NCBI RefSeq assembly: GCF_003515775.1
Contig: NZ_QWEI01000013.1
Coordinates: 24,714 to 88,713 of the forward strand
Direction: 5' to 3'
Origin: Ureibacillus yapensis
GTDB taxonomy: Bacteria > Bacillota > Bacilli > Bacillales_A > Planococcaceae
Length of the DNA: 64,000 nucleotides
A program made the position numbers and the translations under genes. Below the pieces are notes generated by a model, which had not been told where the DNA came from, did no database searches, and worked only from the letters and a program-made list of their open reading frames with translations. Shown piece after piece: positions 17,466 to 26,371 of the stretch (positions are counted from its first letter, which is position 1; each line of letters starts with the position of its first letter).

Positions 17466-18755
17466 ATTCAAATACATGTTGTTCAACCCGGACAATCGCT
17501 TTTTGGAATTGCGCAGGCTTATAGCACCACACCCCAAAGCATCATCGAAGCAAACCAACTGGAACATCCGGAGCGGTTAGTTGTCGGGCAAGCACTTGTC
17601 ATTCCAATCACGGGCAGTTTTTACTGGGTACAGCAAGGGGATACACTAACCAGCATTGCGCAGCGTTTTGGTCTGAATGCAGCTACTTTAGCCCGATTCA
17701 ATGGCATTGATGTAAACACGCCATTGCAAGTTGGCACGCGTCTTTATATTCCTCCGATGCAAAAAAGAAATACGGAAGTCAATATTTATATCGAGCCAAC
17801 GGGACAATCGGTCAGCGAAACATTGTTAAACGAAGCTAGAAGCGTGGGGCAATATTTAACGTACTTGGCGGCATTTAGTTATGAAGCCAGAAGAGATGGC
17901 AGTCTAGAGCCAATGCCGATAGAAGGGATTCCGGAAGTGGCTAGGGAGACCGGCGCCTCAATCATGATGGTGGTGAGCAATTTAGAAAACGGCCAGTTTA
18001 GCGGTGAGCTGGGAAGAGCGATTTTGCAAAGTTCCGCTGTCCAGGATGTGCTATTGGAAAATATCGTAGATGAAGCAAATCGTATTGGCCAAGTTACGGA
18101 TATTCATTTTGATTTCGAGTTTCTTCCGGCTGATCAGCGCGAGGCATATAATAACTTTTTAAGAAAAGCAACGAACTACCTGCACGAAAATGGATTTTTA
18201 GTCTCCACAGCGCTGGCTCCAAAAACAAGCGCGGAACAGGCTGGACAATGGTATGAAGCGCATGACTACCGTGCTCATGGGGAAATTGTTGATTTTTCTG
18301 TTCTCATGACTTATGAATGGGGCTATTCAGCTGGACCTCCAATGGCGGTGTCACCGATTACGGAAGTGGAAAAAGTAATCCAATTTGCATTAACGCAAAT
18401 GCCCGCAGAAAAAATCATGATGGGCCAAAACCTATATGGTTATGATTGGACACTGCCATTTGTGCCGGGTGGCCAATATGCAAGAGCAGTCAGTCCACAA
18501 AGGGCAATTGAAATCGCAGCAGCCAATAATGCCGTTATCGATTATGATACTACGGCGCAAGCACCGAACTTCAATTATGTGGATGATGCGGGAAAAGCCC
18601 ACAAAGTATGGTTTGAAGATGCGCGGTCCATTCAGGCAAAATTTAATTTAATGAAAAGATTGAACTTGCGGGGAATCAGCTATTGGAAGCTAGGTTTTGC
18701 ATTCCCTCAGAATTGGTTATTAATCAGCGAAAACTTCAATGTGGTAAAAAGGTAA
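17466..18755 (+). CDS. yaaH: Spore peptidoglycan hydrolase YaaH/SleL (two LysM domains + GH18), apparent AUU start
   Basis: 429 residues when read from the ATT at 17466, close to B. subtilis YaaH (427). Two LysM domains (about 2-45 and 50-95, with GQSLFGIAQAY and GDTLTSIAQRF) bind glycan. A GH18 domain (about 105-425) has the catalytic stretch DIHFDFEFLP, whose Glu is the acid. SleL/YaaH is an N-acetylglucosaminidase acting on cortex fragments during spore germination. The frame closes at a TGA at 17448-17450, and no ATG, GTG or TTG lies between it and the first LysM. GGGAGG at 17453-17458 is 7 bases from the ATT, so AUU is the best start. Starting at the first standard codon (17724) would lose both LysM domains. 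Confidence 0.87.
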   Translation: MQIHVVQPGQSLFGIAQAYSTTPQSIIEANQLEHPERLVVGQALVIPITGSFYWVQQGDTLTSIAQRFGLNAATLARFNGIDVNTPLQVGTRLYIPPMQKRNTEVNIYIEPTGQSVSETLLNEARSVGQYLTYLAAFSYEARRDGSLEPMPIEGIPEVARETGASIMMVVSNLENGQFSGELGRAILQSSAVQDVLLENIVDEANRIGQVTDIHFDFEFLPADQREAYNNFLRKATNYLHENGFLVSTALAPKTSAEQAGQWYEAHDYRAHGEIVDFSVLMTYEWGYSAGPPMAVSPITEVEKVIQFALTQMPAEKIMMGQNLYGYDWTLPFVPGGQYARAVSPQRAIEIAAANNAVIDYDTTAQAPNFNYVDDAGKAHKVWFEDARSIQAKFNLMKRLNLRGISYWKLGFAFPQNWLLISENFNVVKR

Positions 18756-18799
18756 TTTAGTAAGATGTCATTATTGAATTAATTTTATAAATAACTATC

Positions 18800-18832
18800 A
18801 GAGCAGTCTAAACGGATTGGCTGCTCTTTTTT
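18800..18832 (+). terminator. Rho-independent terminator
   Basis: AGAGCAGtC pairs with GgCTGCTCT, followed by TTTTTT, ending yaaH. Confidence 0.8.
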
Positions 18833-18910
18833 CAAAATATTGGAAATTCTTATGTTCTATTAAGGCTAGTTGATATACAATAATTGGTATAACCATTCAG
18901 GAGGTATAAT

Positions 18911-21136
18911 TTGAAAAAGTTAAATAAAATCGGTATCCCTTTAACGGCTTTGGCAATTTCAGTTGGAATTATGTCTGTAGCTAATGCGCAAACACCCACA
19001 CCTTTCTCTCCAGAAAAGCTGCAAATAGAAATCGCCTCTACAGAAACAGTCATCACGAAAAATGAAGTAATTAAAAAGTTTAGAGAGTTGTTTCCGAACA
19101 AGTTTGACTTCCTTACAACAAATGATTTTCACTTAAATACAGGACGCTATTATCCAGAGGATGAAACAGTCCGCTATAATTTGAATTTCTCCAAATACTA
19201 TCAAGGCAAAGAATTATATGGCAGTGTTACGTTCGCTGGCGATGAGCTAAAGTTGGAAAGTTTCCACTTTGAACCGGTTAATCAATCAGACGCCTTATTC
19301 CCTGCAAAAGTATCGAAAGAGGAAGCACAAACGCTCGCACAGAATTTCGTGAAGAAATTTGCGGAAGGTGAAACCTATCAGCTCGAAAAAAACAGCGCCT
19401 ATAATTACTATTATTCCAATCAACTATTAACAGAGCCCGTGCGCTATCATTTTTCGTTTCTACGTACAGAAAATAACATCGAAATTGCCAATCAACGAAT
19501 GGAAGTGACGGTTCTTGGAAACGGGGAAATTGTACAGTACTACAGTTACCCAGAAAATACAGGGAAATTCACATTTGATGAAGCGAACAACTTAAAAAAT
19601 GAACAGGAAGTACTGGCTAAAATTAAAGAAAAATTAAATTTGCAATTACAATATCAAGTAAATTATGATTATCGTTCAAATAAGCGCACGGTCCAATTGG
19701 TCTATATGCCGCTTAATCAATTTGTAGGGATCCATGCGTTAAGTGGACAATGGTTCACGGTAAATGGGTCAGCGGTTGCGCTTCCCAAAGATCCAAAAGT
19801 AGAAAAAATCGTGGGCCAACCATTAAAACCAAGACAAGGCCCGATTACTGTAGAGGAAGCAAAACGTTTATCTTTAGATTTATTAAAATTGGATTCGGAT
19901 AAAGTGAAGTTAAGAGTGGAAAGTGTTGAAGAAATCACAAATCCCGATGGTCGGGAAATGATTTATATTTCTTATATGTATGAATTTAATAATGGGGGAT
20001 CTGGGTCAAGCCTCGTTATCGATAAAGCAACCGGAGAAATCATTCAATACCACAATATGAAGAATGAACTATTAAGAGAACTTGGGGAAAAGCAGAATAG
20101 CGGCAAGAAGATAACAAGCAGCGAAGCTCTAGCGAAAGCAGTAGAGCATTTGAAAGAATGGATGCCATCCTCATTGCATAACTATAGCAAACCTTTAGCA
20201 GAGCCATTCTCTGATGACAATTACGGTGCCTATTCCTTCACGTTCCCTAGAATCGTAAATGGTATTCCGGTGAATGGGGACGACATTAATGTAAGCGTTG
20301 GTTTTGATGGATCGTTAATGAGTTTATATGTCAACTCGTCGGAAATAAAAGAATGGCCAACGACTGAAGGAATTATTTCAAAACAGCAAGCGGAAAAGTT
20401 ATTTAGCGATGCGATCAACTTGAAATTACAGTATGTCCAAGATAACCGTTCAAAGGATTCGAAGCATTATTCATTGGTATATACACCATTCTATCACGAC
20501 TCATCTTCTTTGCTGGATGCAGCAAAAGGCGAATGGACAAGCATGTTTGGCGGAAAAGAATATCCAATCGTTTCCCATGATACAGCAGAAGAAGAATTAA
20601 ATTATTTAATACAAAACAACATCCTGGAAGTAAAGAATAGCGATTTTAATGCAGATGCTGCCGTCAAAAAAGGGGAAGCCTTGGAAATACTGCTAAAATC
20701 CATTTCCTATTTCTATGAAGGAAATCTTCCGCAACAAGGCGAAAGTCATCAAACGTTTGAAAATATCGGTCCGGATCATGAATATTACCAAGTAGTTGAG
20801 CGTGCTGCAGGCATGGGCATCCTCGACACAAAGAATACCGTGTTCAATACGGATGCCGCTCTTACACGTGAAGAACTTGCGGTTTGGTATATCCGGGCGC
20901 TTGGCTTGGAACAAGCAGCAAAGCATGCGGATATTTATAAGCTTGATGCAAAAGACGCGAAGGATATCACTTACAAGGGATATGCTGCATTGGTGGATGC
21001 TTTGGAAATTCTCCCGGCAAAAGATGGATTGTTTAATCCGAAAAAATCAGTAACCTATGCAGATTTGGCCGAGTCAACAATTCGCCTGGCACATAAGGTA
21101 TACGAAAAAGGCAATCCATATCGATATTACTATTAA
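18911..21136 (+). CDS. Secreted YcdB/YcdC-repeat protein with C-terminal S-layer homology (SLH) region
   Basis: 741 residues starting with TTG, 6 bases after AGGAGG. A signal peptide (MKKLNKIGIPLTALAISVG...) should be cut after VANA, near residue 26. Residues about 35-550 hold repeated YcdB/YcdC-type modules, each with a PepSY-like 'SKEEAQTLAQNFVKKF' or 'TVEEAKRLSLDLLKL' segment. Residues about 555-730 contain two to three SLH-like units (ENIGPDHEYYQVVERAAGMGIL, FNPKKSVTYADLAESTIRLA), which anchor proteins to pyruvylated cell-wall polymers. It is therefore probably cell-surface attached. The biochemical role is unknown. It is monocistronic, with a terminator at 21143. Confidence 0.85.
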   Translation: MKKLNKIGIPLTALAISVGIMSVANAQTPTPFSPEKLQIEIASTETVITKNEVIKKFRELFPNKFDFLTTNDFHLNTGRYYPEDETVRYNLNFSKYYQGKELYGSVTFAGDELKLESFHFEPVNQSDALFPAKVSKEEAQTLAQNFVKKFAEGETYQLEKNSAYNYYYSNQLLTEPVRYHFSFLRTENNIEIANQRMEVTVLGNGEIVQYYSYPENTGKFTFDEANNLKNEQEVLAKIKEKLNLQLQYQVNYDYRSNKRTVQLVYMPLNQFVGIHALSGQWFTVNGSAVALPKDPKVEKIVGQPLKPRQGPITVEEAKRLSLDLLKLDSDKVKLRVESVEEITNPDGREMIYISYMYEFNNGGSGSSLVIDKATGEIIQYHNMKNELLRELGEKQNSGKKITSSEALAKAVEHLKEWMPSSLHNYSKPLAEPFSDDNYGAYSFTFPRIVNGIPVNGDDINVSVGFDGSLMSLYVNSSEIKEWPTTEGIISKQQAEKLFSDAINLKLQYVQDNRSKDSKHYSLVYTPFYHDSSSLLDAAKGEWTSMFGGKEYPIVSHDTAEEELNYLIQNNILEVKNSDFNADAAVKKGEALEILLKSISYFYEGNLPQQGESHQTFENIGPDHEYYQVVERAAGMGILDTKNTVFNTDAALTREELAVWYIRALGLEQAAKHADIYKLDAKDAKDITYKGYAALVDALEILPAKDGLFNPKKSVTYADLAESTIRLAHKVYEKGNPYRYYY

Positions 21137-21142
21137 TTAATT

Positions 21143-21181
21143 TAAGGCTGGCATAGATTCTTATGCCAGCCTTAAAACTTT
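21143..21181 (+). terminator. Rho-independent terminator
   Basis: A perfect 13-bp stem TAAGGCTGGCATA with a 6-base loop, followed by a weak AAACTTTTA tail. Confidence 0.75.
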
Positions 21182-21221
21182 TACATATAATAATTAGACA
21201 AAAAGGTGCTTTGCGCATAAA

Positions 21222-21239
21222 ATATTCATATATGAATAT
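21222..21239. promoter_or_regulatory. Candidate operator of the ArsR-type metal sensor
   Basis: ATATTCATATATGAATAT is an 18-base perfect palindrome 36 bases before the regulator gene. A related half-site, TATATGAACATATA (21620-21633), lies before czcD. CzrA/SmtB sites are built from TGAA/TTCA repeats like these. Confidence 0.5.
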
Positions 21240-21275
21240 ATAAGCATATATCGAAATGGGGAGGGAGAGGTTAGG

Positions 21276-21593
21276 TTGGAAGAGCAACATAGTAGACATC
21301 CTTATGATTTGGACGAAGAGACGCTTTTTCTTGTTTCTCAAACATTTAAAGCACTAAGCGATCCAACGCGCATTCGAATTCTAAATTTACTGTTTCAACG
21401 GGAGCATTCAGTGAACGAAATAGCAGAATCCCTGGATTTACGCCAGTCGACGGTTTCCCATCAATTAAGATTCCTGAAAAATTTAAGGCTGGTAAAATAT
21501 AGGAGGGAAGGAACGACCCTTTATTATTCCTATGAGGATGAACATGTCATGAATATGCTAAAGCAAACAATCGAACATTCTTCGCATAGTTAG
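21276..21593 (+). CDS. czrA: ArsR/SmtB family zinc-responsive repressor (CzrA-like)
   Basis: 105 residues with a winged helix ([16 protein letters not shown], then recognition helix [16 protein letters not shown]). The last helix has Asp-X-His-X10-His-X2-His ([17 protein letters not shown]), the exact alpha-5 zinc site of Staphylococcus CzrA and cyanobacterial SmtB, so it should release DNA when Zn2+ or Co2+ binds. It starts with TTG after GGGAGGGAGAGG. The adjacent czcD-type exporter 81 bases downstream is the obvious target, together with its own promoter (palindrome at 21222). The gene name reflects the sensor site and context. Confidence 0.9.
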   Translation: MEEQHSRHPYDLDEETLFLVSQTFKALSDPTRIRILNLLFQREHSVNEIAESLDLRQSTVSHQLRFLKNLRLVKYRREGTTLYYSYEDEHVMNMLKQTIEHSSHS

Positions 21594-21674
21594 GAAAAGT
21601 AAATAATAAACCATATTACTATATGAACATATACTAATATTAGAAAAGTGACTTCTAAGATAGGGGGCAAATGC

Positions 21675-22628
21675 ATGGGACACGATCACAATCACGCACA
21701 TCACGATCATACACATGGAGCCAATAAAAAAACATTGACCATCTCATTTTTTATTATCGCACTGTTTATGATTGTGGAAGTTATTGGTGGTTTATATACA
21801 AATAGTTTGGCTTTATTATCCGACGCTGGCCACATGCTCAGCGATGCGATTTCATTGGCCATTGGAGTTCTGGCATTTAAGTTCGGCGAAAAAACAGCAA
21901 ATTACAGTAAAACCTATGGCTATAAACGTTTTGAAATATTGGCTGCTGTGTTTAATGGGGTTACCCTTATTCTAGTGGCTTTGTACATTTTCTATGAAGC
22001 GGTTAAACGCTTTGCCAATCCACCGGAAATTGCTACTTCGGGAATGCTGATCATTGCCATTGTTGGTCTCTTGGTGAATATCCTTGTGGCATGGATCATC
22101 ATGCGCGGTGGTGATACAAAGGAAAATCTAAACATTCGGGCAGCATTTTTACATGTTATCGGAGATATGCTGGGATCGGTCGGTGCCATTGTTGCGGCTC
22201 TATTGATTATGCTGCTTGGCTGGAACTGGGCCGATCCGGTTGCTAGTATTATCGTGGCGGTACTTATAATAATCAGTGGGTATCGAGTAACAAGGGACTC
22301 GGTTCATGTATTAATGGAGGGAACGCCAAACAATATTCAAATGGATGAAATTATCCAAGTATTTAAAAATAAACCGGAAATCATTGATATTCATGATTTG
22401 CACGTGTGGAGCATTACAAGCGGTCAAAATGCCCTTTCTTGCCATGCGGTCGTTGAGGGAATAATGACCGTCCAAGAAAGCCAGCTTCTTTTAAAATCCA
22501 TCGAGCATGACTTGTCTCACCTTGGAATTGGCCATATGACGGTTCAATTGGAAGATTCAAAACATGCACATGAGAACTCCATCCTTTGTAAAAATCATGA
22601 GGAAAACGACCACCATCACCATCATTGA
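21675..22628 (+). CDS. czcD: Cation diffusion facilitator, zinc/cobalt/cadmium exporter CzcD
   Basis: 317 residues from the ATG at 21675, which has AGGGGG 7 bases upstream; an earlier in-frame GTG at 21648 lacks a site. The N-terminus is His-rich (HDHNHAHHDHTHG), six membrane helices follow, and the CDF zinc-site motif LLSDAGHMLSDA (His-x3-Asp) is in helix 2. The second HVIGDMLGS motif in helix 5 matches. The cytoplasmic C-terminal domain ends in HHHHH. CDF proteins exchange Zn2+, Co2+ or Cd2+ for protons and protect against excess metal. It is co-regulated with the CzrA-like sensor directly upstream. The terminator is at 22656. Confidence 0.93.
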   Translation: MGHDHNHAHHDHTHGANKKTLTISFFIIALFMIVEVIGGLYTNSLALLSDAGHMLSDAISLAIGVLAFKFGEKTANYSKTYGYKRFEILAAVFNGVTLILVALYIFYEAVKRFANPPEIATSGMLIIAIVGLLVNILVAWIIMRGGDTKENLNIRAAFLHVIGDMLGSVGAIVAALLIMLLGWNWADPVASIIVAVLIIISGYRVTRDSVHVLMEGTPNNIQMDEIIQVFKNKPEIIDIHDLHVWSITSGQNALSCHAVVEGIMTVQESQLLLKSIEHDLSHLGIGHMTVQLEDSKHAHENSILCKNHEENDHHHHH

Positions 22629-22655
22629 GCAATAAAGAACTTAAATAACCTGGTA

Positions 22656-22694
22656 AATCTGAGCGGCAGTTGATGACCGCTCAGATTTTTTTTA
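22656..22694 (+). terminator. Rho-independent terminator
   Basis: ATCTGAGCGG pairs with CCGCTCAGAT, followed by eight Ts, ending czcD. Confidence 0.85.
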
Positions 22695-22822
22695 GTTTTG
22701 GCAGTAGGCGAGCAGGGTATGTTCGAAATAATGCTGTGTTAATTTAAGGGAAATGAGGATAAATTTACGCCATTGATGGATAAAATAATGGTGGCAAAAA
22801 TTAAACGTTGAGGGTGAATGAA

Positions 22823-23290
22823 TTGGAGATTAATAAACAAGATGCTTCGTCTAATTTCCGGTCGGGTATTTTATTTGGCTTAGGGTTAGTTGCTTTTATC
22901 GATGAAGCAGTGTTTCATCAACTTTTGCATTGGCACCATTTTTATGATAAATCAACGACTGATATCGGACTTGTCTCAGATGGCCTCTTCCATGCTTTTA
23001 GTTGGTTTGCAACGGTCGCTTCTCTTTTTATGTTGGCCGATATTCGCAAAAGGAAAGTGTGGGATAGAAAAAGATGGATTGGCGCAATGATGCTGGGCGG
23101 TGGGACTTTTCAACTTTATGATGGCATCATTCAACATAAACTTATGAAGCTTCATCAAATTCGTTATAACGTGGAAATCATCTATTACGATATCGTGTGG
23201 AATGTGCTGGCGGCATTCATGATACTCAATGGCCTCAATCTTTTAAGAAAGAGTAAATCGGCCCAAAAAAGTAAAGTGGGCGAAGCGTAA
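22823..23290 (+). CDS. DUF2243 family membrane protein
   Basis: About 155 residues with four hydrophobic helices and conserved acidic/His residues (GLVAFIDEAVFHQLLHWHHFY, GGGTFQLYDGIIQHKLMKLHQIR) typical of DUF2243. The His-rich first helix would suit metal or heme handling, but no function has been shown that I can name. The TTG at 22823, after GAGGGTGA, is the likely start; GTG 22814 and TTG 22808 are also in frame. The stop codon overlaps the start of the CtaG-like gene (TAATG), so the two are translationally coupled and probably work together. Confidence 0.8.
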   Translation: MEINKQDASSNFRSGILFGLGLVAFIDEAVFHQLLHWHHFYDKSTTDIGLVSDGLFHAFSWFATVASLFMLADIRKRKVWDRKRWIGAMMLGGGTFQLYDGIIQHKLMKLHQIRYNVEIIYYDIVWNVLAAFMILNGLNLLRKSKSAQKSKVGEA

Positions 23291-24090
23291 TGCATCATCA
23301 TTCTGACGGAAATTCAACAATAATAGGTAGCTTTGCTGAAATGATTATTTACGTTGTTCCACTGATTGCTATTGGACTTTATTTATGGGCAGTTTATATG
23401 ACGAATAAAAAATATAAGAAGTGGCCTGTATCAAGGGTATTCTTTTGGATTGGCGGGGTATGCTCGGCAGCGCTGGCGATGGTAGGTCCAATTGCCGAGA
23501 TGGCCCATAGCAATTTCCAGGCTCATATGTTGGCACATTTATTATTGGGAATGCTCGCGCCCTTATTGTTAGTGCTTTCCGCGCCCGTGACGCTTCTTTT
23601 AAGAACGGTTCCAGTGAAAGCCGGACGAACAATTAGTAAATTATTGAGAAGTTCCTACGGCCGTTGGGTGACGAATCCCTTGAATACGGCCATATTGAAT
23701 ATTGGTGGGCTATGGCTATTATATACGACTGATTTATTTCAAATGATGCACGAATCCTTGCTTTTGTATCTTTTCATTCATTTACATGTATTTATTGCGG
23801 GGTATTTATTTACACTTTCGATCCTCTACATAGACCCTGTAGCTCACCAAAAATCATTCCAGTTTCGCGCTTTCATTTTAATCATGGCGATGGCGGGACA
23901 TGGGATTCTATCCAAATGGATTTATGCAAATCCTCCAGCCGGAGTGAAGGAATCAGAAGCGCAGGCTGGTGGGATGTTAATGTACTACGGTGGGGACATG
24001 GTGGATTTAATGCTCGTCATTATTCTTTGTTATCAATATTTTAAAGGCAATAGAAGGTTATCGAAAAAGGCAGCCCAAGTTGCCAATTAA
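23290..24090 (+). CDS. CtaG-like membrane protein (caa3 oxidase assembly factor family)
   Basis: 266 residues with seven predicted helices. The conserved elements HSNFQAHMLAHLLLGMLAPLLLVL, HLHVFIAGYLFTLSI and DPVAH are those of the caa3_CtaG family, whose B. subtilis member is needed for cytochrome caa3 oxidase and is thought to help copper insertion. The His residues facing the membrane could bind copper. It starts in the TAATG overlap with the DUF2243 gene. No oxidase subunit gene lies in the window, so it may be a paralogue with another task. Confidence 0.82.
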   Translation: MHHHSDGNSTIIGSFAEMIIYVVPLIAIGLYLWAVYMTNKKYKKWPVSRVFFWIGGVCSAALAMVGPIAEMAHSNFQAHMLAHLLLGMLAPLLLVLSAPVTLLLRTVPVKAGRTISKLLRSSYGRWVTNPLNTAILNIGGLWLLYTTDLFQMMHESLLLYLFIHLHVFIAGYLFTLSILYIDPVAHQKSFQFRAFILIMAMAGHGILSKWIYANPPAGVKESEAQAGGMLMYYGGDMVDLMLVIILCYQYFKGNRRLSKKAAQVAN

Positions 24091-24096
24091 GACATG

Positions 24097-24408
24097 TTGT
24101 ATGCTTAGGTTTTGTCGGGGACTGCTTCTGGGGTAATCCCACGAGAACAGTCCACGAGCATGTCTGTCGAAGACTCGGATTGACGAAATCACTTGAATCG
24201 AGTCCATGAGCGATTCCCTCGAGGACCGGAATATGCTGAATTGCAGGAGTTTAGTCCACGATCGGGCCAGTCACGGACTCGGATAAGTGAAATTGCATGA
24301 ACACAGTCCACGAGAACTTCATTCAGGGACTCATAGCAACTGATTTACTTCAATCAAGTCCTTGAGCATTCCCTCACACCTCAATCTTGCTGGTAAAACT
24401 GGACCTTA
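24097..24408. repeat. Degenerate tandem repeat, 52-bp period, each unit a small hairpin
   Basis: The anchor AGTCCACGAG (with changes) recurs at 24149, 24201, 24253, 24305 and 24357, exactly 52 bases apart each time. In units 1-4 AGTCC is followed 18-19 bases later by a complementary GGACT or variant, so each unit can fold into a short hairpin joined by a 23-base linker resembling GATnAGTGAAATTGCTTGAAT. A sixth, partial unit (24097-24148) keeps only the GGACT half in phase. No reading frame spans it. It fills the whole gap between the convergent ctaG-like gene and ligD. Confidence 0.85.
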
Positions 24409-24432
24409 ACGCTCCAAACGCGACTCCTCACA

Positions 24433-26268
24433 TTACTTCCTCAAGTTTTTTAATGTTGTTAAGACCGGGGCGAACGGCTGCTGTTCTCCGACTTTATAGA
24501 AGTCTTTTAAAAGATCTCCCGTTTCCTTTATGCGTTCCAACACGGCAGGGATGGTGAACAATTTAGGGTGCAGCTGCTGGCTGATTTCATGCCATGACAG
24601 TGGTGTAGCGACTAGCCCATGGTTATTGCCTCTTGGCGAATAAGGGCTGATAATCGTTTTGCCATGCGCATGCTGCACATAATCCAGATATAGTTTATTG
24701 TTTCGATTTTTTTTCATTCTTTCGATGGTGAACCACTTTGGATTTTGCTCTACCAAAAATTTGCAGACGAACTCTGTGAAAATTCTTGTCTCGTCAAAAG
24801 TAAAGGCATTTCTTGGCAGTGGGATATAAACCTGCAACCCCTTGCCACCGGATGTTTTAATATAAGAAGTTAAATTGAAATTATCAAAAATGGCTTTCAT
24901 TTGTAAGGCCGCTTCCACAGCCAATGAAAATTCCTCTACGGAAGGGGGATCCAGGTCAAAAACGATTTCAGTGGGGCACTGGGTATCATTTGTTTGAAAA
25001 GGGATATGAAATTCAATTACTAATTGATTTCCCAACCATAAAAGGGTTTTTAAATCATTGCAAACGATATATTCAATTTCGTCGTCAAAACTTGTCCTTA
25101 CGAAATCAGGTGCATACTCAGGCACATTTTTTTGATAAAAGCTTTCGCCAGGAACACCATGGGGAAATCGAATAGCCGTTAAATTGCGCTGTTCCAAAAA
25201 AGGCAACAGGTAAGGGGCAATCTCCTGCAGGTAGTAGATATAATCATCCTTTACCAAGTCCAACGCAGGAAAAACGGGTTTATCAGGATGCGTTATTTCA
25301 ACGTGCCGGGGGATTGGATGAAGCTGTCGCAACATATGATCCCAGGTTGCATGTTCTGGTTTTAAGTCAAACCGAAATGCTGCAAAACGCGGTTCTCTCA
25401 ATTTCTTTCCATCAAAATCAATGCAGGCCACATCGACACAAATGGATGGAGGGATGGTCCAAATGGTTGCGGAAATTCTCGTCCCTTTTGTTTGAAAAAA
25501 GGTGGAAAGTGTCTGCATTTCTTCATCAGAAAGACCATGACGAAAAGTGGTTATTTCCTCTAATTTTTCATCAACGTAAACAGCCCCGTTAAAATAGCCA
25601 TTTTCTTGATCGAAAAGCGTCAAAATCACTGTAACATACCGCCAATTTTTCACCTTCAGCCACCCGTTTGTCCGTTTTCCGCTATCCCACAGACTGTTTT
25701 TTTTCTTGGCAATGATTCCTTCTCCATTCCATTCCTGAATTCTTGCCCATAATAGATCACTCTCATCAGAAAATGTGATTAGTTGAATTGTGCCTTTGTC
25801 TTTAAACGAAGGCGACAGGGGAAGCCCGGCTGATTGAAATAAATCAGCCAATTCTTTCTTTCTGTCCATAAGAGAATGCTGCGTTATTTCCACACCCTTT
25901 AATTGAAGCAAGTCAAAGGCAATAAAACTGCAAGGGAGATTTTTGCTTGCCTGTAGAATCGTTTTTTGGGAGCGCATTTTTCCCCGAGACTGAACGGTTG
26001 AGAAATCGCTTTTATAATCATTTACCAAATAAACAATTTCCCCATCCAATAGCAAAGGCAAAAATGCTTTAAGCTTCTCGGTATTGATTTGGCAAAAGTG
26101 GATTAACTCAGGAAAATAGTCGTTAAGTTCTTTTTCGTTTCGACTTTGTAAAGTAACGCTGTTTAGGTCCCATTTTAAAAGGCAGCGATAGCCATCATAT
26201 TTCGTTTCATAGAGCCAGCCTTCATTTGAAGGGATAGTTTCGGAAGAGGTCAGAAGCATTGGTTTCAT
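24433..26268 (-). CDS. ligD: ATP-dependent DNA ligase LigD (ligase + polymerase domains) for NHEJ
   Basis: 611 residues, the same length and domain order as B. subtilis LigD (YkoU). The ligase domain (1-305) has the nucleotidyl motif KYDGYR (Lys23 accepts AMP), EGIIAKKK near 183-190 and KVKNW near 205. The primase/polymerase domain (about 325-605) has the metal-binding DLD at 438-440. There is no phosphoesterase domain, as usual in Bacillus. With Ku it joins DNA double-strand breaks, chiefly in spores. It is divergent from ku with 103 bases between; in B. subtilis the two genes are in one direction. I saw no convincing sigma-G promoter in the shared spacer. Confidence 0.96.
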   Translation of the reverse strand: MKPMLLTSSETIPSNEGWLYETKYDGYRCLLKWDLNSVTLQSRNEKELNDYFPELIHFCQINTEKLKAFLPLLLDGEIVYLVNDYKSDFSTVQSRGKMRSQKTILQASKNLPCSFIAFDLLQLKGVEITQHSLMDRKKELADLFQSAGLPLSPSFKDKGTIQLITFSDESDLLWARIQEWNGEGIIAKKKNSLWDSGKRTNGWLKVKNWRYVTVILTLFDQENGYFNGAVYVDEKLEEITTFRHGLSDEEMQTLSTFFQTKGTRISATIWTIPPSICVDVACIDFDGKKLREPRFAAFRFDLKPEHATWDHMLRQLHPIPRHVEITHPDKPVFPALDLVKDDYIYYLQEIAPYLLPFLEQRNLTAIRFPHGVPGESFYQKNVPEYAPDFVRTSFDDEIEYIVCNDLKTLLWLGNQLVIEFHIPFQTNDTQCPTEIVFDLDPPSVEEFSLAVEAALQMKAIFDNFNLTSYIKTSGGKGLQVYIPLPRNAFTFDETRIFTEFVCKFLVEQNPKWFTIERMKKNRNNKLYLDYVQHAHGKTIISPYSPRGNNHGLVATPLSWHEISQQLHPKLFTIPAVLERIKETGDLLKDFYKVGEQQPFAPVLTTLKNLRK

Positions 26269-26371
26269 AAGGAAAACCTCTCTTTTTTGAATTAGTTTTT
26301 ATCTGTTTGATTTCGTTATACATAGTTGTTGGCTCGAATCCTCATAATAATGAAAAAGTAGGTGAAGAAGT

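Noticed and set aside
17466..17724. Frameshift or pseudogene at the start of yaaH
   Set aside because: The frame is continuous through both LysM domains and the GH18 domain; only the start codon is unusual.
24097..24408. CRISPR array
   Set aside because: The repeats are degenerate and contiguous, with conserved linkers rather than unique spacers, and no cas gene is near.
26269..26371. Sigma-G promoters between ligD and ku
   Set aside because: TGAATT and CGTTATACA-like boxes are present, but spacing and match are too poor to claim.
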